From assembly GCF_027595985.1 (NCBI RefSeq), contig NC_073307.1:121561678-121625677 (forward strand): a stretch of DNA of 64,000 bases, given 5' to 3'. Positions 1 to 11,875 of this stretch are shown here, piece by piece. Under the pieces are notes generated by a model that had not been told where the DNA came from, did no database searches, and was given only the letters and a program-made list of their open reading frames with translations. Position 1 is the stretch's first letter. Every line of letters begins with the position of its first letter. The position numbers and the translations under genes were made by a program. This DNA is from Sorex araneus. Its lineage: Eukaryota; Chordata; Mammalia; Eulipotyphla; Soricidae.

Positions 1-3000
1 TGGGATCTTTTGTATAGCCTGGATTACATAATTTTAAATGTTAATGATATTTTGTTAAAAAAAAGTCAGGAGAACGCATTTAACATTTAAAACAAATTTA
101 ACATTCCAACATCACACATGCGCTGTAGTTTCACTTCCCTCCATCACTTTACCAGTGTCCCAGCTTCTCCATTTTCTTCCTCCCTGACCTGATTAGCTTC
201 ATACGTTTTTGTTCTAAGCCCAGTTCCAAGTTTTTGTTGGTCTTGGGCATTTGTATTCCCTGACATTATGTACAATGTTTACTCTATATTGCCTTTCTCC
301 TAATATCACTTTCAATAAGATCCATCCATAGCAAGCAATGAATTGGGTGTTATTGAAGCCTCCCAAGAACAATGCTCAAAGGCACAAGTCCCTTGCTTCT
401 ATAAAATACAACCTTTGTTATACCAAGCAGAAGACTAAAATGGTAGGAAGATACTCTTCTGCCCTACCCCACAGTGAAAGGAAGACTCATTTTCCTAGAT
501 ATGATGAATAAACCATCAAATATGTCTCGGGTCTTGCAATCTTGGTCGACTGACAAGAAGAAGCAGAGTACAAACCTATTTCCATACATCACGGCACATG
601 TCCTACTCATTCATGTCATTGAACACAAATTTCAGTTATCCTACGTGCTCATCTTTTTTGCCACTGGACAAAAACCTTAGAAACCCAAACCTTCTTCATT
701 TTGTTGTGGGTTTCAGTATGCTCATTTTTATAATCTCCTCACGTAGTGCTCTTCACTTTGACTATTTATTGTAATAGCCTTACTAACAAAGAAGAAGACA
801 AATTATGAAGAATAAATGAGTTGGGATCTGAGTAGGTCAACATAGGCCCTGGTCCAGGAGCCTAAGGAATTCCAGGTTTTAGGCTACATCATTTAAAATG
901 AGAGGTGTTTTCCATCAAATGTCTCTGAAGAAGTAGTCTCTGAGAAGGAATCAGGGTTCTAGATTCTCCTCATAAATTTACTGAGGGTGTGGGAACAGGA
1001 ATGCCTGTTTCCCCATGGTACCAAGCAACTGGGCCCTGTCAACACTGGCTCCTGCTTTGAGCAGAGCAGAGGTTAGGCACGAAGGACTTATGTTCTGCCT
1101 TTCTTTTCTTCCCATAGCTGGTGGCTACATGTCACAGAAGACCACACAGTATTAATAAAATTCTTTAAATTTTTTATTTATTTAAAAAATTTGGAATACA
1201 CCAAGAGGGAGAATCATGAGTTCTCAAGACTTAAGTCACTTTTAGCTATTGTAGTTCATTTAAACTACATTTATTATTCATTCTTCAAAAACCAAAATCG
1301 CAATCAAAAATAATTATTAATATTTGCTTACCACCATATTTTTAAATAAAAGTCAAATGGTACTGGTATGATTTTTTGTAGTAGTAAGAAATGAGATATG
1401 ATAAATCATTTGAGAGAAATTACAGGTGGATATATGACAACCAAAAAAATTAAGCAAAGAATTATATGGAATGTGGTGATTAAGAAATCCATCACCCAGA
1501 GAAAGTCCAGAAACTACCATCAGACAAGCATACTGCAGAAGATAGAATATTCTGCCTTTATCAGAAAATCCTATTTGCATGTTCTCCATAGATTATGCAT
1601 CCAGAAAAAGTATTGCTGTCTCACAGATGGATTCCCATTTCCCATGACTCTGGTGCATCCAGGGAAATAAGACGTGAATAAATTTTAAGGACAGCAACTT
1701 GAAACACTTTCTCTCTGCCAAGATTTGAGTTTCTAGTTTCACAGATAGGTAGTAAGTGAGACAGACACTTTAATTTCTGTCCTTTCTGATTTTCTGACTT
1801 TTCTTACCTTACTCATGTGGCTTCCAGTTTGAGGTTCATGGATGTGACTTAGGACAAAAACTCAGCAGTGCTTTGGAAATAAGCTTGATAAACTTACCTG
1901 CTTTGCATCTTCCTTTGGGTGACAAGCTGACTCCTGTTGATAGGAAGAGTCTATAGAGATTCACCTAAGCTTTGAACCCTTCTCTGCCGCACAGAAGAAC
2001 CCTTAGACAGAATGGGAATTGATGAGAAGGAGGCTTATCAAGATTACCAGGAGCTCCTGTGGGTTCCTGTTCAGAGATCTGCTGTCAAATGAGGGCACAA
2101 TGTCTTTGGTGTCTTGCCCTCTCTAGGGATGTGACTCAACATTAAATCTGATAATACCCTCTATTTCAGTCTGTGTATCTCCACCCCTATGTGGTCCTCT
2201 TCCTTGCAAGTATTTCTTGTAGATACTCTCTCTGACAGTTGTGTGCTTGGACAGCAACTGAAAGCAATGTGAATTGTCTATGTGAAGATTTATTATTAGG
2301 AATAAAATCAACTTTCCTCACCTGAGACTCATTCTCTATCTGGGTCCTTTCAATTTTGTGTTATCATGGCAATAAGTTATGTAGTTTCTACTTTTCCTTA
2401 CAATTATTTTTAGAAATATATTAACTTATATATAATCTATGGATTCTATTCCCAGAGCAGAAGTTTGTTCACTTTTGTATCTAAAGTCTTTTGCTAAGAT
2501 TACTGATTTGAAGAACATGTATATTTCTCTTAATATGTCAAGTGAAGCAGGGAATCAGTTTACTTCACATGGAAGATTTTAGGGTTGGTCATGAAATTTA
2601 GAATTTTTCAGGTTGAGAATTAAATTGATTTGTGAATAATATGCCAATAATTTCAATTAACATGGAATAATTTGCAAAATAAACCAAGTATGGAGAACCA
2701 AAAATGATGCAAAATCAGTTTGCAGTGACTTAAATACAAATTGAAATTAATCAGAATTAAATTAAATTAAAATTACCCAGAAGAATAAGTATGCAAAACA
2801 GTTTTTCATCAGCTGTGGTGACAGTGTGGGATGACACATACTTACACATTTTTGATGGAAGTGAAATTAAGCAAGATCACCAATGTAGGGCCATTAAAAA
2901 TATGTATAAATACAATAAATGTCATACATTTTCTTTCTTTAGTTGAGGAGTGGATGAGGAGTTCAATCTGGCAGTGTGCTCCAAGCCCCACATGGAGCTA

Positions 3001-3345
3001 GGCCTTGATATCTGTAAAGGCAATTATGACTGGAGAAGAGAGAGATCCTACATTCTGGACTACACTTTCCTTGTCAAGGCGAAATTGGAATAGTGGCAGT
3101 TGACTCAAAAGAATTTCAAAAGGAATATCGTTCCTCCTTAAAGGGGGTTCACACTCACAACAGGGCAATTGGGATTTTCAAGGGGGAGGGGCTTCCTTAA
3201 TCTATCTACCTACATCATATTCCCCTAGAGATTTCACCACCTTTAATTTTTAAAGGGAAAATGATCGAAGTTCCATCTTCTGGAGCTGCTTCCTGCTGAC
3301 ACAGGGATGCTGATCCTCCCGGAACAAGGAGTGAAATCTCAAACT
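1..3345. repeat. Segmental duplication, module A, first part
   Basis: This stretch aligns almost base for base with 53043-56427 (module C), and its part from about 655 to 2945 also aligns with module B (44089-48250, once insertions are removed). Matching landmarks include ccttagaaacccaaaccttc, the ggtaccaagcaactgggccc segment, and the run near 2120-2330. I see no gene: the short open frames here (for example 474-680 and 2123-2311) are not kept in the paralogous copies. Bases about 100-300 have the look of an old minus-strand LINE 3' end, but this is weak. The duplicated unit carries an MRGPR upstream in modules B and C, so this is probably the non-coding remainder of a unit whose gene lies left of the window. 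Confidence 0.9.
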
Positions 3346-4013
3346 GCAATACTTTTTTTTTTTACATGATCTTATTTTATTTTATTCACAATAATTTATT
3401 ACATTCAGTATTCCAACACCAATCCCACCACCATTACACGTTATCCACCACCATTATTTCAGATTTTCCCAACCGATACCCAAGCCTGCCCGAACAGCAG
3501 GCCCTACATAATTTATTTTGTATTGCTTGTCATGAATATTTCTCTAAAAATGATCAAAAAGGGTTTCCTTAGAAGAAAGTACTTGAAGATTATTGTATCT
3601 AACTCTAGAGTCATTGAACCCTTGTTTAAGAGATTACTAACGTGTTGTTACAGGTTGAGCCCTGCATGCTAATATTTTTTGTGCCCACACGACCTCATAT
3701 CTCTTCATTCCCAGAAATGGAAAACAAATTATCAAATGCTTCTTTTCCAGCAGGTCCAGCTTTGCGGGGGGAAACTCCAAACAATAATAGTGAGTTTTTT
3801 GTTGAAATATTGAATATAATCAAAGTAAAGTGAAATTTATCAGCTACACAGGAAGGGTGGGGGACTGGGTGGTGGGGGGGAGGTTTACTGTGGTTCTTGG
3901 TGGTGGAATATGTGCACTGGTAAAGGAATGGGTGTTCAAGCATTGTATAACTGAGACTTAAGCCTGAAAGCTCTATAAATTTCAATATGGTGATTCAATA
4001 AAAAATAAATAAA
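3346..4013. mobile_element. Compound L1-type retroelement insertion in module A
   Basis: Module C has unrelated sequence at the equivalent point, so this block is an insertion. Its flanks, aaactgcaatacttt and aaactacagtagtttt, look like a decayed target-site duplication. The left part begins with poly(T) and reads as a minus-strand LINE 3' end. From about 3690 the sequence reads as a plus-strand 3' end, with g-rich tggtgg runs, a closing gtgattcaataaaaaataaa, and an A-rich tail. That plus part is homologous to the 3' region of the element at 56428-57400. There is no coding capacity. It could be two nested insertions or one rearranged insertion. Confidence 0.7.
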
Positions 4014-5915
4014 TAAAACTACAGTAGTTTTAACGAGCGCTGGGGCAGTGAATTTGAAAGTTCAGATAAGTTAGGCTAAGGAATGTTACTTTAAAATGAC
4101 CAAACTTGAAGGCAGAAAACAAATGACAAATGCTCAAATGCTCAGGATACAAGTACCAATCATCAGAAGCATAGGAAGCACAGTTCTGAGTTAATTCCTT
4201 CTTACTGCCCTGTTCATACCTTTCACTAATGTTTTACTGCATTAGTCCAGGTGTCAGTAATTTTCAACTTCCCTTTAGACACCTCGTTCCAATGCCCATT
4301 CTTCCTCTTCTGCAGAGTCTTCTGGCTAAGAGGAAATGATCTCCAAATGGGGTATTAATCCCATGATGGAAAAAATTGAGAGCTGTTACAAACCTCTGTT
4401 CTTTCTATATGTATTAACTAAGAATGAATATTTAGAACTCAGTTTAGGTATCCACTATCAGTACTTTAGCCAATTGACAGGCTGGGGAAAGCAATTCATC
4501 CTGCCCTTTGGGCTAAGTCCCCCCCCCTTGTGAAGCTCTGGCTTTCTGTCCAGACTGGTAGAAGCCTATTCAACATTAAGTTTCTTTGTAGACGAGACAG
4601 CTTACTTACTAAATTACCCAATTATTCAATCACCTTTGTAGAACTAGAATCTGATCCTTATAGAAAGCAAGTTACAAAAACATGGTTCTCTCTCCTCCTT
4701 CATCTTAAATTTGCCAGTCTTGTTCTTCTGTATAAACACAGCAAGATAGAAGAACTCTCCATTTGGGGTACCCCATAACTTACTGAGAATTCCTGGGGAT
4801 TGGTCAAATACGGAGCAGGAGACACACCAATAAAGGCATTTAATAGTTTACTTCATGTCTCGGCCTCAGGATCGACCATAGGATGTGAAGATCCTGTGAT
4901 CGTGTCCCATGATGAACTAGAGGTAGAGCCTTCAGGTTGAACTGGATGTGACCTCTGGCATCTCACCCTCCAAAAGGCGTGTCCTGGCAGTTAGGCATCC
5001 ATCCCATCTCCCATCCCTTCTTCAGAGTTGGGAGAGATCTTGGCCTCCAGTTTTTGACACTGAGGGCGAGACATGGGCTGAGTCAGTCATTGCAGATTTC
5101 CAGCTTGCTCATTTTTCACAACACAGATGATGCACAGTCCTTCCTTAAGCGGGCCTGCCTTTAGGGTCTCCCTGAGGTTTGTAGGGTACTTGAAACAGTA
5201 ACTTTCAAATACTTGCTCCTGTCATTTAGACCAATCTTTCCCTGGAAGAGGGCTTTTGGGGTCCCATAGCTGGTTTTCCTGTCTGCACCAGGGTTAGGCC
5301 CTATTGCAGAGAGGAAAGGCTTTTGTCTGGGTTCATGCAAACAAACATACTGCCTTAATGCTTCATGATACTGAAGAGAGGAAAACACATATTTCACCCT
5401 TATTCACAATACATGTTTGCTATAGGTCGTAGTCAAGAGAAACACTAAGTTCTGTAGAAACAGAATATACAGTTTAACAACATCATGTCCAATTCATTTA
5501 GCTCCATGATGAAAACCTTGGTTTCCAATTATCTAAGAGCCTGAAACAGGAGTCAGGATACTAGAATAATTCTGCAGATAATTTGAAGAATTTCTTATAA
5601 CAATACAGTTTGCTCAGTTTTTCAAATATAGCTCGATCTACCAATAAATTTGGAAAGAAGTTGCTGATCATTATCTCATTTATTATGACAAATCTATACT
5701 CTGCAGTACTCTTCTAAAAGTGTTACATTTGTTGTTGGTTTTTTTTGATATTCAGAAGGCTTACAATGCTTACAATTAAAGATCTTCTAATATATGTCTA
5801 CTTGGTAAAAGTTCACTTTAAATTATAAACTTTATCTTTAGAATTCCAATTTCTAGGGCAACAGATATAAAAAATTAAATCAATCATAGAAAACATAATA
5901 GTTATTTCTCTTTTT
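4014..5915. repeat. Segmental duplication, module A, second part
   Basis: It aligns with module C 57419-59146 at equal length and then with 59608-59785, the two C pieces being separated by a 452-base insertion. The uninterrupted empty site attcagaag is at 5750-5758. Homology fades near 5915, where L1-associated sequence begins. The open frames within it are short and not conserved between the copies. I recognise no gene, RNA or repeat family here. Confidence 0.88.
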
Positions 5916-6455
5916 TTATGTACGATCTCTTTAATACCAAGGGTTAATATTAATGTATTTCTTATAAAGAACGTGTTTTATTTATTTTTTAATCTTTTTT
6001 CCCTTTATTATTAATTAGTGAATCACCATGAGGGTACAGTTACAGATTTACTCATCTTTGTGCTCTTGTTTCCCTCATACAAAGTTCGAGAACCCATCCC
6101 TTCACCAGTGCCCATACTCCATCACCAGTAAACCCAGCATCCCTCCTACCCTCCCCAATCTCATCTGCCCCCACCCCACCCTGCCACTGTGGCAGGGTGT
6201 TCCCTTTTGTTCTCTCTCTCTAATTAGGTGTTGTGGTTCTCAACATAGGTGTTGAGTGGCCACTGTGTTCAGTCTCTAGCCCACATTCAGCCCACATCAC
6301 CCTTCCCCCGCATGGCCTCCGACCACATTATACTTGGTGATCCCTTCTCTGAGTAGCCCTCTCCCCAGAATGTGAGGCCAGCCTCCAAGCCATGGAGTCA
6401 ACCTCCTGGTACTTATTTCTACTATTCTTGGGTGTTAGTCTCCTACTCTGTTATT

Positions 6456-9400
6456 CTATATTCCACAGATGAGTGCAATCTTTCTATGTCTGTCCCTTAC
6501 TTTCTGGCTCATTTCACTAAGCATGATACTTTCCATGCTGATCCACTTATATGCAAAGTTCATGACTTCATCTTTTCTAACAGCTGCATAGTAATCCATT
6601 GTATACATGTACCAAAGTTTGTTCAACCAGTCATCTGTTCTAGGGCACTCGGGTTTTTTCCAGATTCTGGCTATTGTAAACAGTGCTGCGATGAACATAT
6701 AAGTGTAGATGTCATTTCGACTATACTTTTTTGTTTCTCTGGGATATATTCCCAGCAGTGGTATTGCTGGGTCAAATGGGAGTTCAACCTCTAGTTTTTT
6801 GAGAATCGTCCATATTGTTTTCCAAAAGGGCTGAATCAGTCGGCATTCCCACCAGCAGTGTAGAAGGGTCCCTTTCTCCCCACATCCTCTCCAACAGTGG
6901 TTGTGTTTGTTCTTTTGGATGTGTGCTAGTCTCTGTGGTGTGAGGTGGTATCTCATGGTTGTTTTGATCTGCAAATCCCTGATGATTAGTGATGTAGAGC
7001 ACTTTTTCATGTGTCTTTTGGCCATTCGTATCTCTTCCTTGGAAAAGTTTCTGTTCATTTCCTCAGCACATTTTCTGATGGGGTTGGATGTTTTCTTCTT
7101 GTAGCGTTCAACCAGTGCTTTATATACCATTGATATCAATCCCTTATCTGATGGGTATTGTGTAAATATCCTTTCCCATTCTGTACATAGTCTTTGTATT
7201 CTGGTCACTGTATCTTTTGCAGTGCAGAAGCTTCTTAGTTTAATGTAGTCCCATTTGTTAATCTCTGTTTCCACTTGGTTGGCCAGTTGCATGGCATCTT
7301 TGAAGGTACCTTTATCTTCAATATCGTGGTGGGTTTTCCCGACCGTGTCTTCAATTTACCTTATGGTTTGTGGTCTGATGTTGAGATCTTTAATCCATTT
7401 TGATCTGACTTTTGTGCGTGGTGTCAGGTAGAGGTCTAAGCCCATTCTTTTGCAGGTGGTTGTCCAGTTGTGCCAGCACCATTCGTTAAAGAGGCTTTCC
7501 TTGCTCCACTTCACATCTCTTGCTCCCTTATCAAAGATTAGATGATCATACATTTGGGGTTGTGTGTCGGGATATTCCACCCTGTTCCATTGGTCTGCGG
7601 TTCTGCCTTTCTTCTAGTACCATGCTGTTTTAATTGTTACCGCTTTGTAGTAAAGCTTGAGGTTGGGGAGGATGATGCCTCCCATCGTCTTTTTCCCAAG
7701 AATTGTTTTAGATATCCGTGGGCGTTTGTTGTTCCATATGAATTTTAGGATTACTTGATTCGTTTCTTTGAAGAATGTCATGGGTATCCTTGTAAGGATC
7801 GCGTTGAATCTATATAATGCTTTGGGGAGTAATGCCATTTTGACAATATTGATTCTCCTTATCCAAGAGCAAGGTATATGTTTCCATTTCCTTGTGTCCT
7901 CTTTTATTTCATGGAGTAGCGTTTTATAGTTTTCTTTGTAGAGGTCTTTTACTTCCTTGGTTAAGCTGATTCCGAGGTACGTGATTTTCTGGGGTACGAT
8001 TGTGAATGGGATTGCTTTTTTCATGTCCCTTTCCTCTGCCTCATTGTTTGCATATAGGAAGGCCATGGATTTTTGGGTATTGATTTTGTAGCTTGCAACT
8101 TTACTGTATAAGTCTATTGTTTCTAAGAATTTCTTAGTAGAGGCTTTAGGCTTCTCTAGATATAGTATCATATCGTCTGCAAATAGTGAGAGTTTGATTT
8201 CTTCCTTCCCTATCTGGATGCCCTTAATCTCTTTTTCTTGTCTAACAGCTATCGCAAATACTTCCAGTACTATATTGAAGAGAAGTGGTGAGAGTGGGCA
8301 TCCTTGTCTTGCACCTGATCTTAGAAGAAAGGCCCTTAGTTTTTCTCCCTTGTGGATAATGCTTGCCAAAGGCTTGTGGTAGATGGCTTCGACTATCTTG
8401 AGGAAAGTTCCTCCAAAACCCATTTTGGTGAGGGTTTTCATCATGAACGGATGTTGGATCTTGTCAAATGCTTTCTCTGCATCTATCGATATGATCATAT
8501 GATTGTTATCTTTACTTTTGTTGATATGATGGATTATGTTGATTGATTTCCGAATGTTAAACCATCCTTGCATCCCCGGGATGAATCCCACTTGGTCATG
8601 GTGTATGATCTTCTTGATGAGTTGTTGGATCCTATTTGCTAGTATTTTGTTGAGGATCTTCGCATTGGTGTTCATCAGGGATATTGGTCTATAATTTTCT
8701 TTCTTAGTGGTGTCTTTTTTTGCTTTTGGTATTAGGGAGATGTGTGCTTCATAGAAACTGTTTGGGAGAGTTCCTGCTTTTTCAATTTCCTGGAAAAGCT
8801 TGAGGAACACTGGCAACACGTCTTCTTTGAATGTTTGGAAGAATTCGCCAGTGAATCCATCTGGTCCTGGGCTTTTGTTTTTGGGGAGATTTTTTATTAC
8901 AGTTTCAATTTCCTTAATATTAATGGGTCTATTCAGGTATTCCAAGTTTTCTTTGTTCAGTCTTGGGAGATTGTAGGAATCAAGGAATTCATCGATTTCT
9001 TTTAGGTTCTCTTGTTTTGTGGCGTATAGACCTTCAAAGTAGTCTCTAATGATCTTTTGAATCTCATTGGTTTCTGTTATGATGTCCCCCTTTTCATTTC
9101 TGATTCTATTTATTAGGGTTATCTCTCTCTCTCTTTCTTTGTGAGTCTTGCTAGCGGTTTTTCAGTCTTATTTATTTTCTCGAAGAATCAGCTCTTTGTT
9201 TCATTAATATTTCGGATTGTTTTTTTGGTTTCCATGTCATTAATTTCTGCTCTAATTTTTATTATATCTTTCCTTCGGTCTGGTTTGGGTTCATTTTTCT
9301 GGTCCTTTTCTAAGGTCTTGAACTGTGAAGTCAAGTTCTCTATGTAGGTCCTTTCTTCCTTCCTGAGCAATGCTTGGAGAGCTATAAATTTTCCCCTTAA

Positions 9401-10275
9401 CACAGCTTTAGCTGTGTCCTATATGTTTTGGTAGCTCGTGTCCTCAATTTCATTTGTTTCTAAGTATCTTTTGATTTCTTCTTTGATTTTCTTCCTGAAA
9501 CACTCATTGTTCAACATTGAGTTGTTTAATTTCCAGGTGCTTGATTAGGTTCTCCGTGTCGGTGTGTGGTTAGCTTCTACTTCAGCACATCATAGTCTGA
9601 AAAGATGGTTGATATAATTTCTATTTTTCCGATTCTGTTGAGGTATGTTCTCAGACCCAGTACATGGTCTATTTTGGAAAATGTTCCGTGTGCACTGGAA
9701 AAGAATGTGTATTCTTTCTTTTGGGGGTGTAGAGCCCTGTATAGGTCTGTTAGGCCTCTCTCTTCCATTTCTTCTTTCAGAGTCAGTGTTTCATTGCTGA
9801 GTTTTGTTCTTGTTGATCTATCCAGAGGTCATAAGGGGGTATTGAAGTCTCTGACTACTATTGTGCTGTTAGTGATGTCCTCTTTGAAGTCTGTTTGGAG
9901 TTGTTTTAAGTATTTAGCCGGTCGTTCATTGGGTGGGTATACGTTTAAGAGTGTGATTTCCTCCTGTTGTACATATCCCTTGATGAATAGAAAGTGGCCT
10001 TCGCTGTCCCTTCTAATCTTTTTCAACCTAAAATCTATGTTGTCGGATACTTGGATGGCCACTCCATCTTTTTTAAGGGGGTTGTTTGCTTGCAGGATTG
10101 TTTTCATTCCTTTGACTTTGAGTCTGTGTTTACTCTGTTTGTTCAGGTGTGTTTCTTGCAAACAGCAGAATGTTGGGTTTAATTTCCAGATCCATTTTGC
10201 CACTCTGTGTCTCTTGATAGGTGCATTTAGGACATTGACATTGAGAGAGATTATTGTGATGGGGTTTTGTGTCAT
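6456..10275 (-). pseudogene. L1 ORF2 (endonuclease / reverse transcriptase), broken
   Basis: ORF2p nicks target DNA and reverse-transcribes L1 RNA. The N-terminal apurinic-endonuclease-like domain is at 10275-9829 (SLNVN near the start, QETHL later, and a DFN motif before the frame ends). Further endonuclease and linker pieces lie at 9768-9577 and 9403-9188. The reverse-transcriptase domain is in the long frame 8945-7614, with its FADD catalytic motif at about 8156-8190. The C-terminal region is at 7580-7356 and 7292-6456, and includes a Cys/His knuckle ([18 protein letters not shown]). The pieces lie in different frames, so several indels or stops separate them. The endonuclease motif usually read as SLNVNGLNA has Val in place of Gly. 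Confidence 0.93.
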
Positions 10276-10410
10276 CTTTCTGTGGGGTTAGTTGTTCTTA
10301 TGGAGTTCCTCCTTAGCTTACAGTAGCCCCTTTAGACCTTCTTTTAAAGTTGGTTTTGAGTCTATGAAGTTCCTGAGCTGTTTTTATCCGAGAAATAGTG
10401 TATGGTTCCT

Positions 10411-11267
10411 TCAAGTTTGAGTGACTATGTCCCACCATTGTCTTCGGGCTTGGAGGGTTTCCTCTGACAGGTCTGCTGTAAATCTGAGGGGTGCTCCTTT
10501 GTATGTGATTTCCTTCTTTGATCCTGCTGCTTGTATAATTGTGTCTCTATCCACAGCATCTGCCATTCTGACTATGATATGCCTTGGAGTCTTTTTATTT
10601 GGGTCTCTTTTTGCTGGCACTCTTCGAACTCCTTGTATCTGGATGCCTGCCTTCTCCAGCTCTGGGAATTTCTTAGTAATGATGTCTTTGACTGTGTTTT
10701 TTTTTCATTGGGATTACTTCCCTGTGCTCCTGGTATTCCAATGATTCTTATGTTGTTCCTCTTGAAGTCACCCCCAAGGACTCTGATTCGCTCTATAGCC
10801 ATTTTGAGGTATTTCGCCATTATTTGTTGTTGTACGTGAGCTTTCTGCAGCTCATCCTCAAGGTCACTGATTCTGTCTTCGGCTGTAGTCATTCTACTGT
10901 TGAGGGCATCTACTGCGATTTTTAATTCATCTACCGATTCCTTTATTTGTGTGACTTTTGTTTGTAGGTTTGAAATTTCTGCTCTCATTTCTTCCTGAAT
11001 TTTTTTGGTAGATCGTTCCAGTGATTCATTCATCTCCTCCCTTAATTTATTAGATGTCTGTTCCATGGTTGCTTGGAGTAGGTAGACTCTCCTCCAGATT
11101 TCCTCTCTGTATTCTTTATCTGAGAGGTTGTAGATGTGGGTAGCCCCTTTTGAGGTTTCTGGTATCTTTTCTTCTCCCTCTCTTCGTGGAGGGGATTTTC
11201 GCTGCTTCTTCATATTGTTATGGAAGTATAGAATTGGAACTTTGTAGTTGTTTATTCCTACTCCCAC
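10411..11267 (-). pseudogene. L1 ORF1 (RNA-binding coiled-coil protein), frameshifted
   Basis: ORF1p is the RNA chaperone of the L1 particle. The first frame, 11267-10572 (231 codons), has a basic N-terminus and then a long coiled coil with heptad spacing (for example RAEISNLQTKVTQIKE). It then enters the RRM-like region (NNIRIIGIP). A frameshift near 10620 moves the C-terminal RNA-binding domain into the frame 10620-10411, which has the typical end ALRFTADLSEE-type sequence and WWD near the close. It lies upstream of ORF2 with a gap of about 135 bases, as expected for L1. Confidence 0.9.
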
Positions 11268-11539
11268 TTGCTGAGGGAAGAAGGGGCTCTATTTGTGCTA
11301 TTGCTGCTGGCAGTCTTGTCCCTATTCTAGAGTTCTTCCTTATACTCAGGCATTTCTTCCTGATTGGTGTGGGGGCTTTTATGAAGACTTAAGGCTAAGT
11401 TCTCTTTACAAAGGTTTTGCTAAGCTTCTCTTATTCACTGATAGTTTTTCTAAAGATGAAGTGACCTAATGGGCTATTTCGCATAAGTGATTGATATGGG
11501 CTAAAGCAATTTTCAAAGAAAAAGACTATACCTAATGTG

Positions 11540-11875
11540 CTAAGGTAGAAAATAATAACTGCGGCCGCATTAGTGGCCGCTGCTCCGGCAGAAGGCCAAG
11601 CCCCTTTTTAGACAATGCCCCCTGAGATACAGGCCACTCTCCAGTTTCTACGTTGTGGGGGATCTCGGGACTCGAGGCGGGGTGGTGGCTAAAGGTTCGA
11701 TGTCCGGGCGCCCGCATGGGAACCGGAGGGCACCCGGGGAGGCATGACTGGGAGTCGCCTGATTACCTGGGAGAAGGGCCGATTGGAGGGAGCTGGACGG
11801 GATGGCAGGGGTCGCGGGGCGCAGGACGGAGCGACAGCTAAAGGTCCGATGTCCGGGCTGTCGCGTGGGCAAAAG
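11540..11875 (-). promoter_or_regulatory. L1 5'UTR / promoter with two monomer-like units
   Basis: A CpG-rich block closes the 5' end of the minus-strand L1. The motif taaaggttcgatgtccgggc at 11690 recurs as taaaggtccgatgtccgggc at 11839, a spacing of 149 bases, which suggests tandem promoter monomers. The inner part (about 11560-11640) is the reverse complement of a segment in the 5'UTR of the L1 at 33321 (about 33597-33675; shared tgtatctcaggggg), which confirms that it is L1 5'UTR. A NotI-type gcggccgc site is at about 11563. Tandem 5'UTR monomers are known from mouse L1. Confidence 0.72.

Larger units (their letters stand above)
5975..11875 (-). mobile_element. L1: Near full-length L1 (LINE-1), minus strand
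   Basis: Read on the minus strand the order is a 5'UTR with monomer-like repeats (11540-11875), ORF1 (about 11267-10411), ORF2 (10275-6456), a 3'UTR, and a 3' terminus near 5990-6030 (gtgattcactaat, then an A-rich tail in the minus sense). At 5.9 kb it is close to full length. It is the least decayed L1 in the window: one reverse-transcriptase frame is still 443 codons long. Frameshifts break both ORFs, so it is not autonomous. No clear target-site duplication is visible. Its 5' end abuts the old plus-strand L1 that starts at 11876. Confidence 0.92.

Noticed and set aside
1-5915. MRGPR coding sequence in module A
   Set aside because: I found no receptor motifs on either strand; module A begins downstream of where the gene sits in module C.
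6372-6794. 140-codon plus-strand open frame
   Set aside because: It is antisense to L1 ORF2 and the 3'UTR and has no independent evidence. Similar antisense frames occur at 9605-10291 and 8742-9005.
5975-11875. An intact, active L1
   Set aside because: ORF1 and ORF2 are both frameshifted, and no target-site duplication was found.
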